From the NCBI GenBank assembly GCA_005889495.1, contig VBHA01000074.1, positions 1-50,507 of the forward strand: 50,507 bases of DNA, given 5' to 3'. A model generated the notes under the pieces. It made no database searches. It worked only from the letters and a program-made list of their open reading frames with translations, and was not told the origin of the DNA. Each line of letters starts with the position of its first letter. Within the stretch, counting starts at the first letter, position 1. The position numbers and the translations under genes were made by a program. The stretch comes from Chloroflexota bacterium (GTDB taxonomy: Bacteria > Chloroflexota > Dormibacteria > Dormibacterales > Dormibacteraceae). This document shows positions 34,238 through 42,829 of this stretch, one piece after another.

Positions 34238-35491
34238 ATGCACCGACTCAGTCCGAAAGCTACCTACGTGACCATCCTCGGCGCCGAGGGCTTCGCCCGC
34301 GGCCTGCTCTTTGTCGCCCTTGTCTCGTACTGGGTCGTGCAGGCGCGCCTGAATCCGCTGCAGCTGGTCCTGCTCGGCACCGCGCTCGAAGGGACGCTGT
34401 TTCTGCTCCAGGTCCCGACCGGGGCGTTTGCCGACGCCATCGGCCGCCGGCCCGCGACCGTCATCGGCTACGCCTTGCTCGGCGCGGGCCTTGGCCTGCA
34501 GGCGTTCACGCGTGACTTCGGATCGCTGCTCGTTTTGCAGGCGATCTCCGGCGGGGCCTGGGCTTTCCTGATCGGCTCCATCGAAGCCTGGATCGCCCAG
34601 CAGGCGGGCACCGACGGCCTCGAACGTGTATTTCTGCGCGGCGGTCAGGCCGGCATGGCGGGTTTGATGGTCGGGCTCTGCATGACCGTGCTGGCCGGGC
34701 AGGTCGACCCACGGCTTCCGATCTTCGCCGGTGGAGCGCTGCTGGTGGTCGTCAGCGCCATGGCCGCGGTGCTGATGACCGAGGAGCCGATCTCTCGTTC
34801 GCCGGTGTCGAAGTCGCGGTGGCGCGAGATCGTCCTGGCTGGCGCGACGGGTGCAAGGCGGATCGGCGCCAACCGGACGCTTTTCGTCCTCGTGCTCGTC
34901 GCCCTCGCGCTCGGGATCTCGAGCGAGGGCTGGGACCGCCTGTACACCGCCCATCTAATGCGCGACCTGCGCCTGGCGTCGGTCGGCCACCTGGCCCCGG
35001 TGGGATGGCTGGCGCTGGTCGGGCTCGCCGAGGGCTGTCTCGGCCTGGTCGCATTCCAGCTGGCGATGCCCCGCGTCGCCGGCAGAGAGCCAGGCGCCTT
35101 GCTTTCAGCGCTCTACGTCTCGAGGGCCGCTCTCATGGTCTGCTTTGCGCTCATCCCGTGGCTGCCTGCGGCGCTGGCGGCCTTCCTCGGCGCCGAGACG
35201 GTCCGGCGCCTCGCCGAGCCGTTGATCGACGCATGGATCGCGCGGGAGACGCCGCAGGAGGTTCGGGCAACTGTGCTCTCCGTCGTGGGGCAGGCGGACT
35301 CGTTGGGACAGATCGCAGCGGGCCCCCTCGTCGGGCTGCTCGGGAGCGTGGCGTCGGTCGCGGCGGCGCTGACTGCGTCCGCGGGCCTGATGCTGCCGGC
35401 CGGGTTGCTGGCCCTGCGGGCCGGGAAGGATGCCGCGCCGGTGTCCGTATCGCCAGACCCGGCGCGGGCTGACCTCAGCCCGCCGGCGTGA
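34238..35491 (+). CDS. MFS transporter (drug-efflux-like)
   Basis: EGTLFLLQVPTGAFADAIGRRPATVIGYALLGAGLGLQAF; 12-TM profile. Confidence 0.87.
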   Translation: MHRLSPKATYVTILGAEGFARGLLFVALVSYWVVQARLNPLQLVLLGTALEGTLFLLQVPTGAFADAIGRRPATVIGYALLGAGLGLQAFTRDFGSLLVLQAISGGAWAFLIGSIEAWIAQQAGTDGLERVFLRGGQAGMAGLMVGLCMTVLAGQVDPRLPIFAGGALLVVVSAMAAVLMTEEPISRSPVSKSRWREIVLAGATGARRIGANRTLFVLVLVALALGISSEGWDRLYTAHLMRDLRLASVGHLAPVGWLALVGLAEGCLGLVAFQLAMPRVAGREPGALLSALYVSRAALMVCFALIPWLPAALAAFLGAETVRRLAEPLIDAWIARETPQEVRATVLSVVGQADSLGQIAAGPLVGLLGSVASVAAALTASAGLMLPAGLLALRAGKDAAPVSVSPDPARADLSPPA

Positions 35492-35969
35492 TGCGCAGGA
35501 CCGGGATCTCGCGGTCGGTCTTCTTCGGATAGCCGGCGTAGCTCGGCGCCGCCTTGGCCACCTTTGCGTAGGCGTCCTCACGATCGGTGCCGCGAAGGGA
35601 TTCCACGTGCGCCTTGAATTTGCGGTTGCCAATCTGGAACCAGACCTTGTCGGGGTTCTGGGCGATGTTGTGGAACCACGCGGGATGCGAGGCGGAGCCG
35701 CTCTTCGACGCGACGATCAGCCAGGTGTCCGGCCCATCCTGAAACGCCCCCAGGGGTAGGCTGCGCTCCTTGCCGGTCTTGGCCCCCACGGTGGTCAGCA
35801 CGCCGACGGGAAATCCCATGAACTTCTCCGGCTCGGGACCGCTCGCTTTCTGGTACCGCCGGACCACCCGCGACATGAACGGCCGGCCGAGCCGCATGAA
35901 AACGTCCATCATCCGAGCGCCGCGCGTGCCTTTCGGAGGAACGTGGATCTTCGTGCTGTCGTCGCTCAT
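35475..35969 (-). CDS. Deazaflavin (F420)-dependent nitroreductase-family protein
   Basis: GFPVGVLTTVGAKTGKERSLPLGAFQDGPDTWLIVASKSGSASHPAWFHNIAQNPDKVWFQIGNRKFKAHV; convergent overlap with the MFS gene. Confidence 0.88.
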   Translation of the reverse strand: MSDDSTKIHVPPKGTRGARMMDVFMRLGRPFMSRVVRRYQKASGPEPEKFMGFPVGVLTTVGAKTGKERSLPLGAFQDGPDTWLIVASKSGSASHPAWFHNIAQNPDKVWFQIGNRKFKAHVESLRGTDREDAYAKVAKAAPSYAGYPKKTDREIPVLRITPAG

Positions 35970-36048
35970 CGCTACCTCCGAGGACTTGACGATGACGGGG
36001 GAACCACGGCCGCCAATCTAGCCCATCGCCGCATCCGCTGCTCCCCGA

Positions 36049-36118
36049 GGCGCGAGTGCCGGCACTGGCGGGAAATTCCTGCACTTCAAAGGCGCGACTG
36101 CCGGCACTCGCGGGAAAT
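36049..36118. repeat. Paired palindromic units, locus A (42-bp spacing)
   Basis: GGCGCGAGTGCCGGCACTGGCGGGAAAT (36049) and GGCGCGACTGCCGGCACTCGCGGGAAAT (36091): 26/28 identical. Confidence 0.85.
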
Positions 36119-36130
36119 CGAGCGGGAAAG

Positions 36131-36205
36131 GGTGGCTAGCGGGACTTGAACCCGCGACACCCAGATCCACAATCTGGTGCTCTACCAAGCTGAGCTATAG
36201 CCACC
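36131..36205 (-). tRNA. tRNA-His(GTG)
   Basis: GGTGGCTATAGCTCAGCTTGGTAGAGCACCAGATTGTGGATCTGGGTGTCGCGGGTTCAAGTCCCGCTAGCCACC; anticodon loop TTGTGGA, discriminator C with extra G-1. Confidence 0.97.
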
Positions 36206-36277
36206 ACGGCGCGGCAGGAACGGGCTGCCTGGGGAAGACCACGATTCTACCGCCCGGCTTGTTGGAGAATTGATCTC

Positions 36278-37222
36278 ATGCCGAGCTCAGCCGAATTCGA
36301 CCAGATGATCAAGTCTGGCGAGCTCATCGAGTCCACCAGCGAGATGACCCCCGAGTATCTGCGGGAGCTCAAGCACACCCTCGTCGTCTCCGGCGACACC
36401 GAGCTCATCTCCGCCCCCGCCTACTACCTCGCGGCCAAGCGGGCGCCCAGCATCAACGCCTTCATGACCGGCATCGCGATCATCCAGGACGAGCTCGCCC
36501 ACGCCCACATCGCGTACCACATCCTCGAGGAGCTGGGCGAAGACCAGGAGAACCTCATCTTCAGCCGCGACCCCAAGAGCTTCCGCTACCCCTACGCCTT
36601 CGACGTCCCGCTCGAAACCTGGACCGAGCTCGTGGTCGCCAACGGCTTTTATGACCAGGCCGGTTTCTGCTTGCTCGGCGACATCCACGACAAGTGCTCG
36701 TACGGCCCCTGGAAACGGGGCCTGAACAAGGTCATGCTCGAGGAGAACTTTCACCTCCGCAACGGCCGCACGTGGATGAAGCGGATCAGCGCCTCCGGAG
36801 GTGCTGCCAAGGACGAGCTGCAGCGCGCGGTGGACTGGATGTTCCCACTCAGCGTCGAGTGGTTCGGACTTCCGGACGACAAGAAGATGCATTCGACCCA
36901 GCTCGAGTACCGGCTCAAGGGCCTGACCAACGATCAGCTGCGCCAGTGGTGGCTCTCGACGGTCGTCCCTTACTGCGAGCAGATCGGCGTCAAAGTGCCG
37001 GCGCACAAGGAGACCCGCGACGGCAAGGACGTCTGGGAGCTCGACTATCCGTTCCCCTGCGAGTTCGACGCGGAGCACAAGCGCTGGGACTTCGAGCACC
37101 CGAGCACGTGGGACGACGTGCTCGCGCGCTGGCGCGCACGCGGGCCGCGCAACGCCGAGATGGTCGCGATGTTCCAGGAAGAGTTCCACAACTTCCGCAA
37201 GGCGCACCACCAAGAGTCATGA
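36278..37222 (+). CDS. paaA: Phenylacetyl-CoA 1,2-epoxidase subunit PaaA-like
   Basis: DELAHAHIAYHILEELGED...WTELVVANGFYDQAGFCLLGDIHDKCSYGPWKRGLNKVMLEENFHLRNGRTWM: di-iron ferritin-like pattern; followed by paaD-, paaB- and paaC-like genes. Confidence 0.88.
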   Translation: MPSSAEFDQMIKSGELIESTSEMTPEYLRELKHTLVVSGDTELISAPAYYLAAKRAPSINAFMTGIAIIQDELAHAHIAYHILEELGEDQENLIFSRDPKSFRYPYAFDVPLETWTELVVANGFYDQAGFCLLGDIHDKCSYGPWKRGLNKVMLEENFHLRNGRTWMKRISASGGAAKDELQRAVDWMFPLSVEWFGLPDDKKMHSTQLEYRLKGLTNDQLRQWWLSTVVPYCEQIGVKVPAHKETRDGKDVWELDYPFPCEFDAEHKRWDFEHPSTWDDVLARWRARGPRNAEMVAMFQEEFHNFRKAHHQES

Positions 37223-37527
37223 CCCAGCGCTACTGGGATGCGCTCAGGGAGGTCGAGGACCCCGAGATGCCGGTGAACCTCGTCGACCTGGGCGTCATCT
37301 ACGGGATCAGCGAAAGCGCGGGGGGCGTGGTCGAGGTCGACCTCACGTTCACGGCCATGGGATGTCCCGCGTCGGAGTTCATCCTCGAGGACGTGCGCGA
37401 GCGCCTTCTTCGCGAGCCAGGGGTCAACGAGGTCCGGATCAACGTCGTCTGGGACCCCCCGTGGACAGCCGGCCGTATCACCGAGGCCGGCCGCGACGCC
37501 CTCGAAGCCTGGGGCCTGGCCGTTTGA
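37219..37527 (+). CDS. paaD: PaaD-like DUF59/MIP18 protein lacking the C-terminal zinc ribbon
   Basis: MTQRYWDALREVEDPEMPVNLVDLGVIYGI...DLTFTAMGCPASEFILEDVRERLL...VWDPPWTAGRITEAGRDALEAWGL; ATGA overlap with paaA. Confidence 0.85.
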   Translation: MTQRYWDALREVEDPEMPVNLVDLGVIYGISESAGGVVEVDLTFTAMGCPASEFILEDVRERLLREPGVNEVRINVVWDPPWTAGRITEAGRDALEAWGLAV

Positions 37528-37751
37528 GCGGCAGCACCTACAAGCGCGTCAGCGGCGAGGCCGTCGAGTACGAGGTGTTCGCGCGCAAGGCGCGAATCGA
37601 CCCCTTGCACCTGGTCGGCAGCGTGGTCGCGCCGGACGCCGACCTGGCGATGGCGTACGCGCGCGCGACGTACGACGAGGAGCGTTGGTGCGAGATGGCG
37701 ATCGTGCGCAAGGACGACGTGATCCGCCTGTGGGCGCCGGGGGAGGCTTGA
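37524..37751 (+). CDS. paaB: PaaB-like subunit
   Basis: YEVFARKARIDPLHLVGSVVAPDADLAMAYARATYDEERWCEMAIVRKDDVIRLW; TTG start overlapping the upstream stop (TTGA). Confidence 0.82.
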   Translation: MSGSTYKRVSGEAVEYEVFARKARIDPLHLVGSVVAPDADLAMAYARATYDEERWCEMAIVRKDDVIRLWAPGEA

Positions 37752-38476
37752 GCCTTTCCGACCTCGTCCTGTCGATCGCCGACAACAAGCAGATGCTCGG
37801 CCTGCGCTACGCCGAGTGGGCCACACGGGCGCCTTCGCTCGAGGCCGACATAGCGGCCGCAGCGATGGGTCTCGACGACCTCGGCCACAGCCGCGTCCTC
37901 TACGGCTGCCTCGAACCGCTCGGCGCCGACCCGCGAGGCCCCGAGCGCGAATCTGACGCGGCCAGCCTGCGCAACCTTGCCTACTTCGACGAGCCATGGA
38001 CCGAGTGGAGCCAGTTCGTGGCGGCCAACGCAGTCCTCGACTCCGCGTTCACGGCGATGATCGACGCTTGCGTCGGCGGGTCGGTCGAGGTCTTGCAGCA
38101 CCGCTTGCGCAAGATGCTGATGGAGGAGCGCTACCACTTCTTACATGGCCGGAGCTGGCTGCGCTCAGGCATCGAGTCTGGGCCGTTGGATCGCGCCTGG
38201 CGGGAGGCGATCGAGTGGTTCGGTCCGCCCGACGGCGAAACCGAGGCCCTGCACCGCGAGGGCAAGCTCAGCATGGGACCCACCGAGCTCCGATTCCACC
38301 TTGAAGAGCAGCTCGAGATGAAGCCCTCACACGTGAGCATCGACTGGAACAAATGGGACCCCATCCGCCGGCGCGGTGGGCCGGGCGCGGTCGACCATCA
38401 CACGTTCGGCATGCTGCGGGGTCTGGAGGAGAAGAAGTACGCGCCGCCGAGCGCCGCAAAACAAACCGCGAGCTGA
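37748..38476 (+). CDS. paaC: PaaC-like subunit
   Basis: LVLSIADNKQMLGLRYAEWATRAPSLEADIAAAAMGLDDLGHSRVLYG...RLRKMLMEERYHFLHGRSW; TTG start overlapping the paaB stop. Confidence 0.87.
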   Translation: MSLSDLVLSIADNKQMLGLRYAEWATRAPSLEADIAAAAMGLDDLGHSRVLYGCLEPLGADPRGPERESDAASLRNLAYFDEPWTEWSQFVAANAVLDSAFTAMIDACVGGSVEVLQHRLRKMLMEERYHFLHGRSWLRSGIESGPLDRAWREAIEWFGPPDGETEALHREGKLSMGPTELRFHLEEQLEMKPSHVSIDWNKWDPIRRRGGPGAVDHHTFGMLRGLEEKKYAPPSAAKQTAS

Positions 38477-38477
38477 G

Positions 38478-38603
38478 CCCCGCTGCCCTCATTGCAAGGC
38501 GACGGATGCGGAGGTGATCTCGCTGTTCGGTACCCAGGCCATGACGCTTCAGTACCGCTGCCGCAAGTGCGGCACAGTGTTCGAAGCGATCAAGTACGAC
38601 TAG
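38478..38603 (+). CDS. Zinc-ribbon segment homologous to the PaaD C-terminus, out of frame after paaC, no canonical start
   Basis: CPHCKATDAEVISLFGTQAMTLQYRCRKCGTVFEAIKYD (CPxC...CRxC); reading frame is +1 relative to paaC. Confidence 0.7.
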   Translation, partial: PRCPHCKATDAEVISLFGTQAMTLQYRCRKCGTVFEAIKYD

Positions 38604-39296
38604 CGGCGGCGCCTCATCACGGCCAGCGGCAGGCCCGCCAGGACCACCACGACGATCAGCGCCGCCACCACGATGGGAAGAATCTGGCCCCCGCCGACCT
38701 GGATCGAGCCGGTTGGCGGCGAGCTGGACGGGTAGCCCGCGCCGAAGTAGCCGAACGTCGTCGTCCGGGTCTCGATCGTGTACGGCTGGCCTGGCTGGGA
38801 CGTGAGCGGCGCCCAGGCGCCGTTCGGATCGGACGCCTGGTAGACCTTCGACGGATCGGGCTCGAGGTTCGAATAGCGCAGGACGAGGTTGGCCGGCTTG
38901 TCCGGGTTCAGCGGCGCGCTCGCGGTGACCTGGTAGATGTTGGTGACGAACCTGATCCCCGAGGGCTGCGGACAGGTCTCCAGGGGCGTGATGTCGACCG
39001 CGATCGTCGTCTTGCCGTCGACCACGAACGCCCCCGGTAGAAAGCCGATCACGAGCTGGCCGTCCTCGGTGAACGCCGAGTTTGCGTCGCTCACACCACC
39101 GATGACCTTGATGTCGAGGTGGCCCGAGGTGGGCTTGTTGTTGGCCCCGGCCTGAGGCGGCGGACAGGTGAAGTTGTAAGCCTGCGGGGGCCCAAAGCCG
39201 TCGTAAAAGCCGGGAGCGACCGTCCACGCGGCGACCGCGTACAGCACGGCCGCGAGGGCGAGGAGGGCGGCAGGCCTTGTCCTCGTTCTGGTCACA
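38600..39296 (-). CDS. Hypothetical membrane-anchored secreted protein
   Basis: N-terminal TM RPAALLALAAVLYAVAAWTVAPGFY and C-terminal TM ILPIVVAALIVVVVLAGLPLAVMRRRR; GTG overlaps the upstream stop. Confidence 0.7.
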
Positions 39297-39852
39297 GGGC
39301 CAGGTCCGCGATCACATGGCCGATGACCGGGGCGACGAGGTCTCTGCAAGCCCACCGCCACAGAGCCAGCAGCAGGCCCGCCGCGGCGACAGCGCCAAGG
39401 AATTCGGGCGGATGCGACAGGGCGTGGGCCAGCGTCCATACCAAGGTGGTTCCGCCGATCGCAAGGGGAGCGCCGCCTGACTCTTCGAGCGCCGCGTAAA
39501 GGACGCCGCGAAAGGCCAACTCCTCGCCGATCGAGACCACGACTGCGGCGATCGCGAGACTGGCGGGCAGCAAGGGCGCGGCCCCGGGGCGCACCGCCGC
39601 CGGCAGGAGCAGCACGCCCCCGAGCGCCAGCCCGCCGAGAATCCTCAGTCCAAACCTCGAGGTGCCGAGGCCGAGGCGTTCCACGGGCCAGCCGACCGCC
39701 ATCGCGGCCAGCGCGCACCCGCCGAGCACGAGGGCGGCCACGGTCAGGCCGGGCTGCTGGGCGACGAGGGCACGCGACCATTCGACCAGCAGGACGGCGA
39801 TCGCGACCAGGCCGGCGCGGAGCGCGGGCCGAGAACGGACGGCTGAGATCAA
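39292..39852 (-). CDS. CPBP-family intramembrane metalloprotease
   Basis: SIGEELAFRGVLYAALEE (EExxxR), TLAHALSH, GHVIADL. Confidence 0.87.
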   Translation of the reverse strand: MISAVRSRPALRAGLVAIAVLLVEWSRALVAQQPGLTVAALVLGGCALAAMAVGWPVERLGLGTSRFGLRILGGLALGGVLLLPAAVRPGAAPLLPASLAIAAVVVSIGEELAFRGVLYAALEESGGAPLAIGGTTLVWTLAHALSHPPEFLGAVAAAGLLLALWRWACRDLVAPVIGHVIADLAL

Positions 39853-40685
39853 GCAGCCAGCCGCGCGGGCGCGGCGTACACGTTGAAGCGCTCACCCCGC
39901 AGAAAGCCGACCAGCGTCTGGTTGAACTCGCGCGACAGGCTGACGGCCAGGCTCGACGGAGCGCCCACGGCGGCGACGACCGGGATCCCCGCCGTGATCG
40001 CCTTCTGCACGATCTCGTAGCCGGCGCGGCCGCTCACGACCAGGATCGAGTCGCGCGCCGGCAGGCGCCCGCCCAGCATGAGGCGCCCCACGACCTTGTC
40101 GACCGCGTTGTGCCGCCCGACGTCCTCGCGCATGCAGACGGCCTCGCCCGAGGGCGTGAAAAGGCCCGCGGCGTGTAGCCCGCCCGTGCGCTCGAAAACG
40201 CCCTGCCCCGACCGCAGGCGCTCGACCAGCGCGGGCAGCAAGCGCGGGTCGACCGAAGGTCCGTCCGCAAGCACCGACAGGTCGCGCCGCAGGTCCTCGA
40301 TCATGACCGCGCCGCACACGCCGCACGCGGCGCTGGACAGCATCGAGCGCTCAGGCTTCCGGCGCGCCGCGTGCGCGAGGTGGATGTCGACCTGGTTGGA
40401 CTCCATGATCGATGCGTCGACGGCGATGTGTGCGTCGCTCTCGCCGGACTCGGCGCTGATCCGCAGCGAGGCAATGTCGGCGACCGACCGCGCGATACCC
40501 TCGGCGAAGAACAATCCGAGCGCGAGCTCGATGTCCTGGCCCGGCGTGCGCATCACCACCGAGAGGGGGTCGCCGTCGAGCAGCAGCTGCAGGGGCTCCT
40601 CGGTGACCACCGCATCAGGCGAGTCGGCCCACCGTCCCGCGTCCCACTTGCGGACGCGCAGCCCGGGCGCCGCGGGTTTGGCCAC
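39849..40685 (-). CDS. fdhD: Formate dehydrogenase accessory sulfurtransferase FdhD
   Basis: VVTEEPLQLLLDGDPLSVVMRTPGQDIELALGLFFAEGI, SSAACGVCGAV, TGGLHAAGLFTPSGEAVCMREDVGRHNAVDKVVG, VVSGRAGYEIVQKAITAGIPVVAAVGAPSSLAV. Confidence 0.95.
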   Translation of the reverse strand: MAKPAAPGLRVRKWDAGRWADSPDAVVTEEPLQLLLDGDPLSVVMRTPGQDIELALGLFFAEGIARSVADIASLRISAESGESDAHIAVDASIMESNQVDIHLAHAARRKPERSMLSSAACGVCGAVMIEDLRRDLSVLADGPSVDPRLLPALVERLRSGQGVFERTGGLHAAGLFTPSGEAVCMREDVGRHNAVDKVVGRLMLGGRLPARDSILVVSGRAGYEIVQKAITAGIPVVAAVGAPSSLAVSLSREFNQTLVGFLRGERFNVYAAPARLAA

Positions 40686-41569
40686 TACCCCTCCGCGACT
40701 CGCAGCTGGCGCGCGGAACGAGGCGCGGCGGTCGTGATGGCAAACCCACGCCACGACGTGACACGCTCGACCTTCAGGTCCATGACCGGAGGGACTTCCC
40801 GCTGGGCGATGCCGTAACGCTCCGCGATCGCCGCGCCGTCGCTGGAGGGGGCGAAGTTTCCCCGGACGCACGCGCCGACCATCATCGACGGACGGAAGCG
40901 GTGGTGAGATTCGACCACGAGAGCGCCCGGACCGCCAGGCCGAGGCCGTCCGCTCGTCGGCGCCACCGTGACCTGGCCGCGGTCGACCTCCCAGAAGGCC
41001 GGCCGGACGACGGGCTGCCCGCCCTCGATCCAGCACGCGTATCCGCGCGACACGCCGGCGAGCCTGCGGCTGACCTCCGCGGGCACAGCGGGGACGCGCG
41101 CCGCCTGCGCGGCCGGAAACGGCGCTCCCTCCACGATGTCTGCGTCGCTCAACTTCATCCGCAGCACGACCCGGTTGTACGGCATCCATTCGCGCGGCAG
41201 TCGCGTGAGATCGAGCGCGTAGCCGGCGATGAAGGGTGCGTTGCGCAGCGCGTAACCGGCCATGCCCATGAGGAAGGACGGACCCTCGAGCAGGGCGCGG
41301 ATGTCGTTCGAGGCGTTCAGCGGATCGAAGACCTCGAGCGCGCCCCGGAGCAGCACCGCCTTGTCACCGCCGTCGACCAGGAACGCGGCCCGAGGGTCGC
41401 GCCTGGCGATGATGGTCTTGGCCGCGTAGCGAGAGGTGGTCATCCACAGCGAGCCGCCGGCGAAGCTGAATACGGCGGGGTTGACGAGCGGAAGCCGTCC
41501 CGAGCGGAGCGCGAGCATGCCGATCGAGGCCCGGCCGAGGATTGCGCTCGCGTCCTTCGTCAACTTCAT
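40685..41569 (-). CDS. Pyridoxamine 5'-phosphate oxidase-family protein
   Basis: IGMLALRSGRLPLVNPAVFSFAGGSLWMTTSRYAAKTIIARRDPRAAFLVDGGDKAVLLRGALEVFD: FMN split-barrel-like. Confidence 0.75.
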   Translation of the reverse strand: MKLTKDASAILGRASIGMLALRSGRLPLVNPAVFSFAGGSLWMTTSRYAAKTIIARRDPRAAFLVDGGDKAVLLRGALEVFDPLNASNDIRALLEGPSFLMGMAGYALRNAPFIAGYALDLTRLPREWMPYNRVVLRMKLSDADIVEGAPFPAAQAARVPAVPAEVSRRLAGVSRGYACWIEGGQPVVRPAFWEVDRGQVTVAPTSGRPRPGGPGALVVESHHRFRPSMMVGACVRGNFAPSSDGAAIAERYGIAQREVPPVMDLKVERVTSWRGFAITTAAPRSARQLRVAEG

Positions 41570-41580
41570 CGCTAAAGACT

Positions 41581-42024
41581 TTAGGACTCGAGGGCGTCTC
41601 GGATTCGCCCCATGGCGCGTTCGAGGCGGCCTCGCACCATGCCGTCGAACCGGCGGGCCACCGCCGCTCCGATGATCGAGCCCGGCGGCTCATAGGCGAT
41701 GCGAAGCTCGATCCGCACACCGTCCTTCGTGGCGATGAACCGAAAGCCTCCCTCCTGCTTGACCAGCCCCGACTCGGACACCCACTCGATCGCCTCGGGC
41801 CGGCGCCAGGTGCTCAGGCGCAGGACGTTCTTCAGGGGCACGCCGAGGGTCACCATCTCGACGTCGTAGCGGGCACCCACGCCGCGACGTCTCGCGCCGA
41901 TCGGCTCCCAGCGGCTTACGCCTTCGAGCACCCTGGCCACGTGCCGGTGGTCGGCGAAGTAGTCGAAAGCGCGCTCGGGCGTCGTCCTGACGTCGACCGA
42001 CGACGAGAACTCCAGGCGCGCCAT
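41581..42024 (-). CDS. SRPBCC/polyketide-cyclase-like protein
   Basis: MARLEFSSSVDVRTTPERAFDYFADHRHVARVLEGVSRWEPIGA...GGFRFIATKDGVRIELRIAYEPPG. Confidence 0.83.
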   Translation of the reverse strand: MARLEFSSSVDVRTTPERAFDYFADHRHVARVLEGVSRWEPIGARRRGVGARYDVEMVTLGVPLKNVLRLSTWRRPEAIEWVSESGLVKQEGGFRFIATKDGVRIELRIAYEPPGSIIGAAVARRFDGMVRGRLERAMGRIRDALES

Positions 42025-42035
42025 GCCACCAAGAT

Positions 42036-42773
42036 ATGGAGGTGGTCACCTGGGACGGCGGCAGGGTCGCGACGCGTGACTCTGTCGCGATCGCCAGGCC
42101 AACGTCTGGGGCGCGGCTGCGCGACAGCTACGTCGAGTCCATCTCCGCCCTGACGTTCGGTCTCATCCGCTTTCGCGGTGACACGCTGGTGCTGGGCCCG
42201 ATCGAATTGCTGCGCTTCGGCCGCCCCTCGGTGACCCGCACCGCGGTGGACTGGCGGATCGAGGGCGGCCTTCTGTCTCGCAAGCCCGGGGGACATTGGC
42301 GGATCCAGTCCTCGGGTGGCCGCGTGGAGGCGAGCGTGACGGGCTATGTCCCGCGCCTTCCGCGAAGCATCTACATGGTCAGCCACCTGCATGTCCATCT
42401 CCTGTTCACACGCCTGTATCTGCTCCGGCTACGCGGGCGCGAGCTAGCGCCGGCGGTCGTCGCCGCCCCACCCGATCGGTTTCGCGCAGCGACCGTGGAC
42501 GTTGCGTTCTGTCTCACGCTCACCCGGTTCACGGGGAGGCGGAGCTGGATGCGTGTGCTCGCCGTCGCGGCGATCTATCACATCGTGTGCTGGAGCACAT
42601 CTGGCCGGACGCTCGGTGGCCTCGTGCTGCGTCAGCGAGTCGTTGCGGTCGATGGGTCGCGACTCACAACGGCGCAAGCGATACTGCGTTTCGCGCTGCT
42701 GCCACTGTCGTGGGTCGCGATGCGACCCGTCCACGACGAGATCGCGCAGACAGAGGTCATCAACTCCGACTGA
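42036..42773 (+). CDS. RDD-family membrane protein
   Basis: PPDRFRAATVDVAFCLTLTRF...IYHIVCWSTSGRTLGGLVLRQRVVAVDGSRLTTAQAILRFALLPLSW. Confidence 0.78.
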   Translation: MEVVTWDGGRVATRDSVAIARPTSGARLRDSYVESISALTFGLIRFRGDTLVLGPIELLRFGRPSVTRTAVDWRIEGGLLSRKPGGHWRIQSSGGRVEASVTGYVPRLPRSIYMVSHLHVHLLFTRLYLLRLRGRELAPAVVAAPPDRFRAATVDVAFCLTLTRFTGRRSWMRVLAVAAIYHIVCWSTSGRTLGGLVLRQRVVAVDGSRLTTAQAILRFALLPLSWVAMRPVHDEIAQTEVINSD

Positions 42774-42804
42774 AAAAAAAGGGGGGCCGGCACCTGCCGG
42801 CCCC
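42773..42804 (-). terminator. Intrinsic terminator for the 42830-43237 gene
   Basis: GGGGCCGGC-ACCT-GCCGGCCCC stem followed on the minus strand by a T8 tract (A8 at 42773-42780). Confidence 0.88.
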
Positions 42805-42829
42805 TTGCCGCAACGAAAGGTCAGAAGAC

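Noticed and set aside
34106-34954. Minus-strand 282-aa ORF antisense to the MFS gene
   Set aside because: No domain pattern; opposite strand is a convincing 12-TM transporter.
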